Below are positions 27,061-35,217 of a stretch of DNA of 64,000 nt, in pieces. The notes beneath the pieces are model-generated. The model saw only the letters and a program-made list of their open reading frames with translations, had not been told where the DNA came from and did no database searches. The translations under genes were made by a program, and so were the position numbers. The DNA is from Drouetiella sp036703255 (lineage in GTDB: Bacteria > Cyanobacteriota > Cyanobacteriia > Elainellales > Elainellaceae), in NCBI GenBank assembly GCA_036703255.1, contig DATNPL010000096.1, positions 1 through 64,000 on the forward strand, read 5' to 3'. Position 1 is the first letter of the stretch. Each line of letters starts with the position of its first letter.

Positions 27061-27639
27061 ATGTATGGATTGGTGAACAAGGCGATCGAAGGCATGATCC
27101 GCAGCCAGTTTGGAGATGCAACCTGGGAAACCATTAAGCAAACTGCTGCCGTGCCAGACGAGGTGTTTATTAGCATGGAGGCATACCCTGACGACCTGAC
27201 CCATCGCCTCGTGAGAGCGGCTAGCCAAACGTTAGATCTGTCAACCGCAGAGATTATGCAGGCTTTTGGCGAGTACTGGGTGCATTACACCGCCCAGGAA
27301 GGGTATGGAGAGCTATTAGAAATGGCTGGAGATACACTCCCCGACTTTTTACAAAATTTGGATAACCTCCATGCCCATGTGGGAGTCGTATTTCCTCAAC
27401 TCCAGCCGCCCTCTTTTGAATGCACAGAGCTAGAGGCCGAGTCGCTCAATCTGCACTATCGATCGTCTCGTGAAGGGCTGGGCGAGATGGTGATTGGACT
27501 GGTCAAAGGATTGGGCACAAGATTTGATACGCCTGTAGAAGTGACTCAGACCCAGAGTCGGCAAGCTGGAGCCGAACACGACGAGTTTTTGGTGCGCTAT
27601 CAACCCACTGCATTTGACAATGACTCACTTCGCCCTTAG
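27061..27639 (+). CDS. H-NOX heme nitric oxide/oxygen binding protein
   Basis: 192 residues, a complete HNOB domain starting MYGLVNKAIEGMI. The heme ligand is His104 in LDNLHAHVG, and the propionate-binding YxSxR motif is Y133-R-S135-S-R137. Family members bind NO (sometimes O2 or CO) and pass the signal to a partner. The distal pocket Tyr that stabilises O2 in thermophile proteins cannot be judged by eye. AGGAG lies 5 bases before ATG 27061. The kinase gene overlaps its 3' end by 20 bases, so translation is coupled and the two proteins should form a sensor pair. Confidence 0.93.
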   Translation: MYGLVNKAIEGMIRSQFGDATWETIKQTAAVPDEVFISMEAYPDDLTHRLVRAASQTLDLSTAEIMQAFGEYWVHYTAQEGYGELLEMAGDTLPDFLQNLDNLHAHVGVVFPQLQPPSFECTELEAESLNLHYRSSREGLGEMVIGLVKGLGTRFDTPVEVTQTQSRQAGAEHDEFLVRYQPTAFDNDSLRP

Positions 27640-28912
27640 CTTGTCGCCAGACCTGTTTGCTCAAGCGTTTCCTTTTCATCTTGTAATGAATCAGGATTTA
27701 GCCATCCTGCAATCGGGTGAAGTGTTGCAGCGAATTATCCCCAAGCCGCTGATAGGCAGCTATATGGGGGAGCATTTCCGCATCCATCGTCCGCATATTC
27801 CCCTCTCCTGGGCGGCCATTCGCCAACAGACGCGATCGCTGTTCTTGCTAGAGTCGCTTCACCACCCCATGCAGCTCAAAGGGCAGATGGTAATTGCCGA
27901 AGATCCACCCCTTCTCTTTTTCCTCGGCTCTCCTTGGCTGACCCATACGGCTCTCCTTGGCCCATTGGGGCTGAAGCTGAAAGATTTTGCGATTCACGAC
28001 CCCGTTGTCGATTTCCTGTTTTTGCTCCAGGCTCAAAACACGGCTCTGGCAGACTTGAAAAACCTAACGGAGCAGCTTTCTCAGCAACAGGCTCAACTGC
28101 AAGCCGAAATTGCCGAACGTCAGCAAGCCGAACGTCAGGCTCAGCTTTATCAAGCTTCTCAACTTCAGATAAAGGAGCTGGAAAAACTCAATCGGCTGAA
28201 GGATGATTTTCTCAGCACGGTTTCTCATGAATTGCGCACGCCGATTTCTAACATTAAGATGGCAGTTCATTTGCTGAAACTGTCTCCTACAGAAGCTCAG
28301 CGCAGCCGTTATTTAGACATCTTGCAGACCGAATGTACTCGGGAAGCCAACCTGATTGATGACCTTCTAGATTTGCAGTGTCTAGAATCAGGCAGCAAAT
28401 TGTTAGAACTCACCACCATTTCCCTCAAAAACTGGCTCACTACCCTGATTGAACCGTTTCAAGAACGCACCCAAGGCTGCCAGCAAACGTTGCAGCTTGA
28501 GTTAATGAACGACATTCCTGACCTGATCTCTGATGCCACTTGTCTAGAAAGGATTCTGGCTGAGCTATTAAATAATGCCTGCAAATATACGCCTCCTGGC
28601 GAAAAGATTATCGTCACGGCACAGGCGTACCCAGGCTCTGGCGATCGCCCTACCCCAGAAACAGCCGCAGATTTTGTTCTGCTGACAGTTCGGAATTCAG
28701 GTGTTGAAATTCCTGCCCATGAGCTGCCGCAGATTTTTGAGAAGTTTTATCGCATTCGGGGGAGCGATCCCTGGAAGCGGGGTGGCACGGGCTTGGGGTT
28801 AGCGCTCGTGCAGAAACTGGTGGAGCACTTGGGGGGCAATCTTCAGGCTGAAAGCTCGCTTAATCAAACCTGGTTTACGCTGAGGCTGCCGATCGTGCTA
28901 TCTATGCCCTAG
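27620..28912 (+). CDS. H-NOX-associated (HNOBA) sensor histidine kinase
   Basis: 430 residues from ATG 27620 (a TTG two codons earlier is possible). Residues 1-140 match the heme-NO-binding-associated domain (FPFHLVMNQDLAILQSG, GSYMGEHFRIHRP, KGQMVI). A glutamine-rich coiled coil follows (about 140-190). HisKA has VSHELRTPISNIKM with His203; HATPase shows LNNACKYTPPGE, FEKFYR and GGTGLGLALV. No membrane segment, so it should be soluble and take its input from H-NOX. No response regulator is next to it; the next gene is a copper ATPase after 199 bases. Confidence 0.93.
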   Translation: MTHFALSLSPDLFAQAFPFHLVMNQDLAILQSGEVLQRIIPKPLIGSYMGEHFRIHRPHIPLSWAAIRQQTRSLFLLESLHHPMQLKGQMVIAEDPPLLFFLGSPWLTHTALLGPLGLKLKDFAIHDPVVDFLFLLQAQNTALADLKNLTEQLSQQQAQLQAEIAERQQAERQAQLYQASQLQIKELEKLNRLKDDFLSTVSHELRTPISNIKMAVHLLKLSPTEAQRSRYLDILQTECTREANLIDDLLDLQCLESGSKLLELTTISLKNWLTTLIEPFQERTQGCQQTLQLELMNDIPDLISDATCLERILAELLNNACKYTPPGEKIIVTAQAYPGSGDRPTPETAADFVLLTVRNSGVEIPAHELPQIFEKFYRIRGSDPWKRGGTGLGLALVQKLVEHLGGNLQAESSLNQTWFTLRLPIVLSMP

Positions 28913-29111
28913 TAGAGCTATGTCGTGATGAAAGCAAGACTCTGATGGAGCAAGGCTCTAGCAAAATCAAGCCTGAATCAAAGTAGATCTATGGGAAATA
29001 CCGAATTATTCCCTACGCTTCTGGGCAATTGGGCATTGCTTGGCCTACTCTCTAAAGTAGAACCCTAAAGCACAGTCGGCTTGGGGTTCGGTCTAGCCTT
29101 TACAAGAATGT

Positions 29112-31601
29112 ATGCAGGTCATCCCAAACCCAATCATTGCTAACGAGAGCGTTCCCACACCGGACATTCCAGCTACAGATATTTCAGCTACAGACGCACC
29201 TGGCCTAGAAACCATCACCCTCAGCGTCCAGGGCATGAAATGTGCAGGCTGTGTCAGAACCGTAGAGAGCCGCCTGATGCAGCAGTCTGGCGTTGTGGCA
29301 GCCACCGTTAACTTAGTTACCGAAGTGGCGATCGCCGATTGTGAAGTCGGCAAAGCGGATGCTGCACTTTTGGCGCAAAAGCTAACAGAGGCCGGGTTTC
29401 CTAGCCAGCCTCGGCTGTTGCCGGGTGAGGCTGGCTGGGAAACTGCTGGCCTGGAAGGTACGCCTGTCGATCGCCAGCGGCAAGAAACGCAGCAGCAAAT
29501 TCGCAGAACGGCGATTGCCCTCTCTCTGCTGACGCTTTCGGCCATTGGGCATCTGGTACATTTCGGCTGGTTAAATCTGCCTGGACTCGGCAACATCTGG
29601 TTCCACTGGGGATTGGCCACTCTGGCGCTGCTGTTTCCCGGACGATCCATTATTGTGGATGGTTGGCAAGGACTGCGCCGCTCTGCCCCCAACATGAATA
29701 CCCTCGTGGGGATGGGCACGCTTACCGCCTATGTCACCAGCTCCATCGCGCTTTTGTTTCCCCATCTGGGCTGGGAATGCTTCTTTGATGAGCCAGTCAT
29801 GCTGGTGGGGTTCATTCTGCTGGGTCGGACGCTAGAGCAACAGGCGCGCAGTAAGGCTACCCACGCCTTTCAGTCTCTGTTGGCGTTGCAGCCAACGATC
29901 GCCCACTTAATTAGAGAAGAGGGCAACTTGTCTCCTACTGAGACAATCGCCTCAGCGATCGCCATTCCTGCCAGCCAGGTGAAGGTGGGTGAGCTGTTGC
30001 GCGTGCTGCCCGGAGAAAAGATTCCGGTGGATGGCAAAATTTGCTCGGGGCAGACCACCCTGGATGAGTCGATGCTGACCGGAGAAGCTACCCCCGTCTT
30101 GAGACAGGTCGGGGAAGGGGTGAGCGCCGGGAGCCTTAATTTGTCGGGGGCGATCGCCCTCAAAGCCACCCGGACTGGAAAAGATACCACCTTGGCGCAG
30201 ATTATTGCGTTGGTGGAAACGGCTCAGACGCGCAAGGCTCCGATTCAAGGACTCGCTGACCAGGTGGCCGGATATTTTACCTATGGCGTCATGGCGATCG
30301 CTTCGCTCACCTTTCTCTTTTGGTACTTTGTCGGACTGCCGCTTTGGGGCGACCAAATTTGGGGCAAGCTGGGGGGTGCCGTGATGGGCGGAGCGACGCA
30401 TGAGCATATGGCTGAAAATATGGCCGCCAGTATGGCCGTCCTGCCGCCCTCGCCGCTGTTGCTCAGCCTGAAACTGGCGATCGCAGTTTTGGTGATTGCC
30501 TGTCCTTGTGCTTTGGGACTAGCTACGCCTACGGCAATTTTGGTCGGTTCAGGGCTAGGGGCTGAGCGGGGCTTGCTGATTCGCGGCGGCGATGTGCTGG
30601 AAAATGTGCATCGGCTGCAAACGATCGTATTTGATAAAACCGGGACGCTGACGCTGGGAAAACCCGAAGTCACGGACTGTATCGCCTTACAGCAGGGCTG
30701 GTCTGATCTAGATGTGCTCCAGTTTGCTGCCTCTGTGGAAAGCGGCGCTCAGCATCCGCTCTCAAACGCGATTCAAAACTATGCCCAAAGCCTTAAGCTG
30801 GCGCTGCGATCGGCGACAGATTTTCACACAGAGCCAGGATTTGGCGTTGCCGCCCAGGTAGAGGGACAGCCAGTGGTGTTGGGCAATGCCGATTGGCTGG
30901 GGCAGCAAGGCATCGCCATTAAGGGCATCCCAGCCGTACTGGAGGCGGCAGGCAAAACGCTGGTCTATATTGGCATATCGGGTCAGCTGGCAGGCGTGAT
31001 TGCCGTTCAAGACAAGCTGCGCCCAGAGGCTCAAAAGACGCTGCATGACCTGCGGCAGATGGGGCTACGGGTGATGCTGCTCACAGGCGATCGCCCTGAA
31101 GCGGCGGCGGCGATCGCTCAGTCTTTGGGCTTGTCTCCGCAGGATATTCGCGCCAATATTCGGCCAGAGGGCAAGAGTCGAGCCATTGCCGAGCTTCAGG
31201 CGGCTGGGCAGTCGGTGGCGATGGTGGGCGACGGCATCAACGATGCCCCGGCTTTGGCTCAGGCCGATGTCGGCATTTCGCTGCACTCAGGTACGGATGT
31301 GGCGATCGAGGCGGCAGATATTGTACTGATGCGCGATCGGCTGAGCGCCGTAGTAGAGGCGATTCATCTCAGCCAAGCCACCTTTAGCAAAATCCGGCAA
31401 AACCTATTTTGGGCGTTTGCCTACAATATTTTAGGCATTCCTGCGGCGGCGGGCTTGCTGCTGCCCACTTTAGGAATTGCTCTGAGTCCGGCTACAGCGG
31501 GGGCATTTATGGCGTTTAGTTCCGTTAGCGTGGTTACCAATTCTTTGCTGCTGCGCCGCACGTTTGCGACCGCTGCTAAACCCTCTGCTACGCCAATTTA
31601 G
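29112..31601 (+). CDS. ctaA: copper-transporting P1B-type ATPase (CtaA-like)
   Basis: 829 residues. One N-terminal HMA domain with GMKCAGC (Cys44, Cys47). The metal motif CPCALGLATP is at 464, phosphorylation Asp508 in DKTGTLTLGKP, the HP motif in SGAQHPLSNA and the hinge GDGINDAPALAQADVGIS. A His/Met-rich loop (GGATHEHMAENMAASM, about residue 430) lies before the CPC helix. From memory, cyanobacterial CtaA carries GMKCAGC and PacS GMRCAAC, so I favour CtaA, which supplies copper for plastocyanin; PacS or CopA remain possible. A near-duplicate (PATDI/SATDA) sits in the leader. Confidence 0.88.
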   Translation: MQVIPNPIIANESVPTPDIPATDISATDAPGLETITLSVQGMKCAGCVRTVESRLMQQSGVVAATVNLVTEVAIADCEVGKADAALLAQKLTEAGFPSQPRLLPGEAGWETAGLEGTPVDRQRQETQQQIRRTAIALSLLTLSAIGHLVHFGWLNLPGLGNIWFHWGLATLALLFPGRSIIVDGWQGLRRSAPNMNTLVGMGTLTAYVTSSIALLFPHLGWECFFDEPVMLVGFILLGRTLEQQARSKATHAFQSLLALQPTIAHLIREEGNLSPTETIASAIAIPASQVKVGELLRVLPGEKIPVDGKICSGQTTLDESMLTGEATPVLRQVGEGVSAGSLNLSGAIALKATRTGKDTTLAQIIALVETAQTRKAPIQGLADQVAGYFTYGVMAIASLTFLFWYFVGLPLWGDQIWGKLGGAVMGGATHEHMAENMAASMAVLPPSPLLLSLKLAIAVLVIACPCALGLATPTAILVGSGLGAERGLLIRGGDVLENVHRLQTIVFDKTGTLTLGKPEVTDCIALQQGWSDLDVLQFAASVESGAQHPLSNAIQNYAQSLKLALRSATDFHTEPGFGVAAQVEGQPVVLGNADWLGQQGIAIKGIPAVLEAAGKTLVYIGISGQLAGVIAVQDKLRPEAQKTLHDLRQMGLRVMLLTGDRPEAAAAIAQSLGLSPQDIRANIRPEGKSRAIAELQAAGQSVAMVGDGINDAPALAQADVGISLHSGTDVAIEAADIVLMRDRLSAVVEAIHLSQATFSKIRQNLFWAFAYNILGIPAAAGLLLPTLGIALSPATAGAFMAFSSVSVVTNSLLLRRTFATAAKPSATPI

Positions 31602-31609
31602 GATCGACC

Positions 31610-31646
31610 TTTTGGGAGTGCCGCGCGAAGCGCGGCACTCCCAAAA
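31610..31646. terminator. 17-bp perfect hairpin between ctaA and the next gene
   Basis: TTTTGGGAGTGCCGCGC (31610-31626) pairs perfectly with 31630-31646 around triloop GAA. It starts 9 bases past the ctaA stop and ends 6 bases before the stop of the convergent gene, so it could serve both. Confidence 0.5.
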
Positions 31647-31651
31647 AACTA

Positions 31652-32173
31652 CTACCACAAAGCTGGGACAGGCGTTTCTCTCGTTTCCGTTCGATCCGCA
31701 CCCGAACTTGCAGGCGCTGCGTTAGGAGATTGCCGAAAGGCCGGGGCGAAGGGGGCTGCGGGCACAGGTTCTTCGGTATAAATCGGATCAGCCAGCAGAG
31801 AGCTAGTAAAAGGATTGGGCAAATCTGCGGTGCGAATGGTGGGGTCGCTCATAGATTGCTGCTTCATGAGATCGGTGTAGAGGTTGTGCATGACCCGTCC
31901 GTCACCTGAGATCTCATTTTCAGGAAATGAGCCAAAAATCCAGAACGCATTGCGGACAAAGCGACGGTTGTAAAAATAGGGTTGGTCAAATGTGAAGAAG
32001 GTATCTTCAATCTCGTCACTCACGGTGGGGCGATCGTCAGCCACTTCTTGTGCCATTGCCACGCTACCGCCTGCCAGCACAATAGAAACCGACAGCGCGA
32101 CTGTGCCTAATATCTCTCTAAGCTTGAAATTTCTGTTGCAGAGACTGGCTGCATTCTTTGCCTGGGTATGCAT
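31652..32173 (-). CDS. hypothetical secreted or lumenal protein
   Basis: 173 residues. Residues 1-42 look like a signal peptide: a basic start, then LGTVALSVSIVLAGGSVAMA with cleavage after AMA. The mature part is polar, with an aromatic cluster (TFFTFDQPYFYNRRFVRNAF) and a Pro/Ala-rich C-terminus. I recognise no domain. Periplasm or thylakoid lumen is the expected site. Convergent with ctaA across a hairpin, but no link to copper (no Met/His clusters) is visible. Confidence 0.7.
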   Translation of the reverse strand: MHTQAKNAASLCNRNFKLREILGTVALSVSIVLAGGSVAMAQEVADDRPTVSDEIEDTFFTFDQPYFYNRRFVRNAFWIFGSFPENEISGDGRVMHNLYTDLMKQQSMSDPTIRTADLPNPFTSSLLADPIYTEEPVPAAPFAPAFRQSPNAAPASSGADRTETRETPVPALW

Positions 32174-32367
32174 GGTTCACTTATCCTTCTAAAGACTCTG
32201 AACTTGATGTCTTGCCCGATCGACCAAATCCTTAGTTAGAAGTTCATCACTCGTGCGATGTTCTCGTTCTGCTATTCATTTTTTGAAAGCCCTAACTCAT
32301 CATAGAATCTATGATGAAAATTGGCGCATTTCAAGATTTGTCTAAATTTTGACTCAACATCATTGAC

Positions 32368-32419
32368 CTAAATTATTCACCCAAATTATTGACCTGAATA
32401 ATTCACTCAAATTATTCAC
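32368..32419 (+). repeat. four tandem 13-bp repeats upstream of pyrE
   Basis: Units CTAAATTATTCAC, CCAAATTATTGAC, CTGAATAATTCAC and TCAAATTATTCAC stand head to tail, ending 58 bases before the pyrE start. The gap 32174-32477 holds nothing else that I can name. Position suggests an operator array or a replication-slippage tract. Confidence 0.6.
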
Positions 32420-32477
32420 CCGACAGGTTAGCAGCTCTCTGACGTGACTCTTTGACCCACTTTATCAAGATTGCCCA

Positions 32478-33080
32478 ATGTCAGCCTCACTTGAATCATT
32501 GTCTTTTATCGTCCAAACTGATTTGCCCTCCTTGCGTCAGTACCTGCTGGATTTATTTTGTCAGGTTGCCTACAAGCAAGGAGACTTTGTTCTCTCTTCA
32601 GGGCAGCGCAGCACCTACTACATCAACAGTAAGCAGGTGACATTGCATCCCCAGGGCGGGGCGGCAGTAGGTCGCATTCTCCTGTCGATGTTGCCTCCTG
32701 AAACTGAGGCCGTTGCAGGGCTGACCCTAGGAGCCGATCCAATGGTGACTGCGACCAGCGTGGTAGGAGTCTATGAAGGCAAGGCGATCGTGCCCTTAAT
32801 TGTGCGCAAAGAAGCCAAAGGTCATGGCACCCAAGCCTACATTGAAGGGCCGATCCTGCCGCCCGATACCGCAGTGGTGGTTTTAGAAGATGTGGTGACG
32901 ACGGGGCAATCGGCACTCAAGGCAGTCGATCGCCTGCGGCAGGCGGGCTACAAGGTGAACGAAATCATTGCACTGGTCGATCGCCATCAGGGTGGGGCAG
33001 AGCTATATGCCGAGCAGGGCATCCGCTTTCAGACCGTGTTTTCTATCACCGATTTGCAAACCCGATCGGCAGAGCTGTAG
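32478..33080 (+). CDS. pyrE: orotate phosphoribosyltransferase
   Basis: Makes OMP from orotate and PRPP in pyrimidine synthesis. 200 residues with the PRPP-binding signature VVVLEDVVTTGQSALKAV (about 134-151), the flexible-loop lysine region IVRKEAKGHGTQAYIEG and FVLSSGQRSTYYINSK near residue 36. Complete and without fusion to PyrF. The gene is followed after 72 bases by an insertion sequence, and upstream lie four 13-bp tandem repeats. Confidence 0.95.
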   Translation: MSASLESLSFIVQTDLPSLRQYLLDLFCQVAYKQGDFVLSSGQRSTYYINSKQVTLHPQGGAAVGRILLSMLPPETEAVAGLTLGADPMVTATSVVGVYEGKAIVPLIVRKEAKGHGTQAYIEGPILPPDTAVVVLEDVVTTGQSALKAVDRLRQAGYKVNEIIALVDRHQGGAELYAEQGIRFQTVFSITDLQTRSAEL

Positions 33081-33162
33081 GAAGTTGGCGTTGGCGAGGG
33101 GTGAATTTTCGTGAGCGAGACGCTCAGCACCCCGCTTGACGCCAGAGGCTAGCAGGGTGGTT

Positions 33163-33738
33163 TCATTTAGGTGGAGAAAAACCTTGAGTGAGGATCGCAT
33201 AGACTTGCCGCACCTGATTGGTGAGGGCACGCACCCCTTGAGGGATGGTACGGAAAGCGATCTGACGGATAATGGTGATGAGGAAGCAATTCAAAATCGC
33301 CCATATCACCGGAGCCGTGCCCCCCGGACGCGCTTTGTCCTCCTCAAAGGTGACATCCCTGACCCAGTGCAATCGATTTTCAATCGTCCAATGCTGCTGG
33401 ATAGATTGGAGGAATTGAGCGGCACTCAATTCGAGACTGCTGATGTAACCGATTTGCTCGTGAAACGGTTTTCCATCCCGCATCCCCCAGCGCTCGAGCC
33501 AAATCAAACACCGCAGCCCAGACCATTGACGAGCCAAATAAGTTGGGGCGCGATAGACCCAAACTCGGCGATAAACATGACGATTGTGAGAAGTGTCAAC
33601 GCTTTGTGCCTCGCTCAGGTAGGCTTGCCCCTGATGCAACTGTTCTAGCGTGCGATAGAGGATGGGTTGATTGGCCTTGAGCGCTATCAAATAATGCTGC
33701 TGTTGCAGGGTAATTTGTTCGACCGTTTTTTTTGACAA
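33163..33738 (-). CDS. ISAs1-type transposase, C-terminal part (frame -1)
   Basis: 191 residues following the frame break, from SKKTVEQI to the end. It holds the third catalytic residue, Glu in HWTIENRLHWVRDVTFEED, and the family's C-terminal RQIAFRTIPQGVRALTNQV. Alone it has no start with a good ribosome site and lacks the two catalytic Asp residues. Joined to the upstream frame by a -1 shift at the A8 run it restores a protein of about 374 residues, the family's normal length. Confidence 0.85.
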   Translation of the reverse strand: MSKKTVEQITLQQQHYLIALKANQPILYRTLEQLHQGQAYLSEAQSVDTSHNRHVYRRVWVYRAPTYLARQWSGLRCLIWLERWGMRDGKPFHEQIGYISSLELSAAQFLQSIQQHWTIENRLHWVRDVTFEEDKARPGGTAPVIWAILNCFLITIIRQIAFRTIPQGVRALTNQVRQVYAILTQGFSPPK

Positions 33739-34286
33739 TGCAGGGCATCGAGGGTGAACACGATGGGCTGTCCGGCTAAAGCCGTAATGAGCTGGCGGAC
33801 AACTGTAATTTCGCTAGTTTGTTTGTTGTTCATTACCTGCAAGTGCAGCACGACCCCACTCTGGTGAGTGAAGGCAGATACCGTCGTGATGAAACTTTGG
33901 TAGGACTCACTGTAATCGGTAAGGGTACTTTTGATACTTTTGCCGTCGGCCGCGACCCAGGTTTGCTCCGTCAGTTGGAGAAACATCTGAGCCCAGCGAT
34001 TGAACAGGGTGGCAATCGGCTCAAAATCGACCCGCTGTAAGACACGGCGAAAGGTGGAATAGGAAGGAATCCGAGTCTCAGACGGCAACTCCAACAGTTC
34101 ACACAAGCTTTGCCAGTGTTGGTGAGCGAAATCGGCTAAGGGGCGATACCCGCGATACCCACATAGCGTTCCTAACAGCACCAGCATCATGATTAGCCAC
34201 AAGGCATGACGCCTGCCTTTGCCTTTACGATAGTCTGGAATGGCTTGCAACTGTTCGATGAGATTGAGAGTTTGAGCGTGACTCAT
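33687..34286 (-). CDS. ISAs1-type transposase, N-terminal part
   Basis: Starts MSHAQTLNLIEQL at ATG 34286 (a TTG four codons earlier is possible). It carries the N-terminal IPDYRKGKGRRHALWLIMML region, the first catalytic Asp in TWVAADGKSIK and the second in FTLDALHCQKK. Just after the latter the frame meets eight A residues (complement of T33726-33733) and then runs 11 more codons out of frame to a stop. The essential Glu is in the following frame. Either programmed slippage or an inactivating indel. Confidence 0.88.
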   Translation of the reverse strand: MSHAQTLNLIEQLQAIPDYRKGKGRRHALWLIMMLVLLGTLCGYRGYRPLADFAHQHWQSLCELLELPSETRIPSYSTFRRVLQRVDFEPIATLFNRWAQMFLQLTEQTWVAADGKSIKSTLTDYSESYQSFITTVSAFTHQSGVVLHLQVMNNKQTSEITVVRQLITALAGQPIVFTLDALHCQKKRSNKLPCNSSII

Positions 34287-34362
34287 GGTTAAACACAATG
34301 CATCTCAATCTATTCTATTTTTATCTCCATAAATGAAACCACCCTGCGCTTGACGCCAGAGG

Positions 34363-35022
34363 CTAGGGAATCAAGTTTTCCATCGCTGCCCCCACAACAC
34401 GATGATCTTCATCCTGGCGTAGCTGCGCCAAAGCCTCTTTGGCTTCAGGTTGATCAAAGTGCTTGAGGGCATAGGCAACCCGTACCCGGATGTATTCTGC
34501 GTCGGCATGGCTTAGCGCCAGCAGTTTGGTCAGGGCGGCACCGTCTTGGCGAGATGTCGCTAAGGCTCCCAGCCCATCAACCGAGGCTTCCTGCACGGCG
34601 GCATCTTCCCCCGCCAAGCCCAACTGACAGACCTCTAGAACTTCTTCTGGGCATTCTAGCTCGACCAAAGCCGCCAAAATGCTGCGTCGCAGCAGCCAGT
34701 GATCGTCTCTAAAGAAGGCTTCTACCAGGTGAGAAGCCGAAACTCGACCAAACAAAGAGAGCGAATTCGCCGCTTCTGCCCGCACGTTCGGCGTATTGTC
34801 AAACTTCATGATTTGCAGCAAGGCCGCAAAAGAATCGGAGTTTTTTTGTCTACCTAACTCTCTCGCCACAAACGATCGCACCAGAAACTCTGGATCATGA
34901 ATCTGCTGAGTCAGTAGGGGCACAGCAACATCTGCGGGATAATCTTTGAGAGCAGAGATAGCCTTAAGCCGATATTGAAAGTCTGAGTTTTGTAAATCGG
35001 TTTCAATTTGATTGAGATCCAT
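34363..35022 (-). CDS. HEAT-repeat protein (PBS-lyase-like)
   Basis: 219 residues built of about six HEAT-type helical pairs, such as ALKDYPADVAVPLLTQQIHD, RSFVARELGRQ and VRAEAANSLSLFGRV. This is the repeat class shared by bilin lyases CpcE/CpcF, NblB and other cyanobacterial HEAT proteins. It starts MDLNQIETDLQNSDFQYRLK at ATG 35022; the frame extends upstream without conserved features. Possible roles are phycobiliprotein handling or another scaffold job. Divergent from the DUF3598/phycobiliprotein-like genes (195 bases). An IS inserted at its very 3' end left the coding frame complete. Confidence 0.82.
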   Translation of the reverse strand: MDLNQIETDLQNSDFQYRLKAISALKDYPADVAVPLLTQQIHDPEFLVRSFVARELGRQKNSDSFAALLQIMKFDNTPNVRAEAANSLSLFGRVSASHLVEAFFRDDHWLLRRSILAALVELECPEEVLEVCQLGLAGEDAAVQEASVDGLGALATSRQDGAALTKLLALSHADAEYIRVRVAYALKHFDQPEAKEALAQLRQDEDHRVVGAAMENLIP

Positions 35023-35217
35023 GAAAGCAAATCTGAATATTTTCTCCACTTTAGATCTGAAGGCGATCGGGCGTTGGCAATTTCGGGGATGAATTTTTGA
35101 TATGCGGGGTGCCCACCCACAATTCATTCGCTTCCCTCAGACGTTTTGCAGGCGATCGAGCGGTTGATGAATGACTATACCAATTAATGACAGACTTGCA
35201 GGAGGATCATCTCCCCC

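Larger units (their letters stand above)
33153..34346 (-). mobile_element. ISAs1-family-like insertion sequence, 1194 bp
   Basis: Ends with inverted repeats CAGGGTGGTTTCATTTA (33153-33169) and its complement (34330-34346), with further imperfect matching inward. Directly outside both ends stands the same 20-bp sequence CGCTTGACGCCAGAGGCTAG (33133-33152 and 34347-34366), a target duplication longer than the 8-10 bp I expect for ISAs1. The transposase is split in two frames at a run of eight A residues. It landed between pyrE and the HEAT-repeat gene; the right repeat includes the stop codon of that gene. Confidence 0.93.

Noticed and set aside
32368..32419. CRISPR array
   Set aside because: Units are 13 bp, directly adjacent and degenerate, with no spacers; no cas genes in the window.
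33136..33648. 170-codon plus-strand frame inside the IS
   Set aside because: Antisense to transposase; the minus strand holds the catalytic residues.
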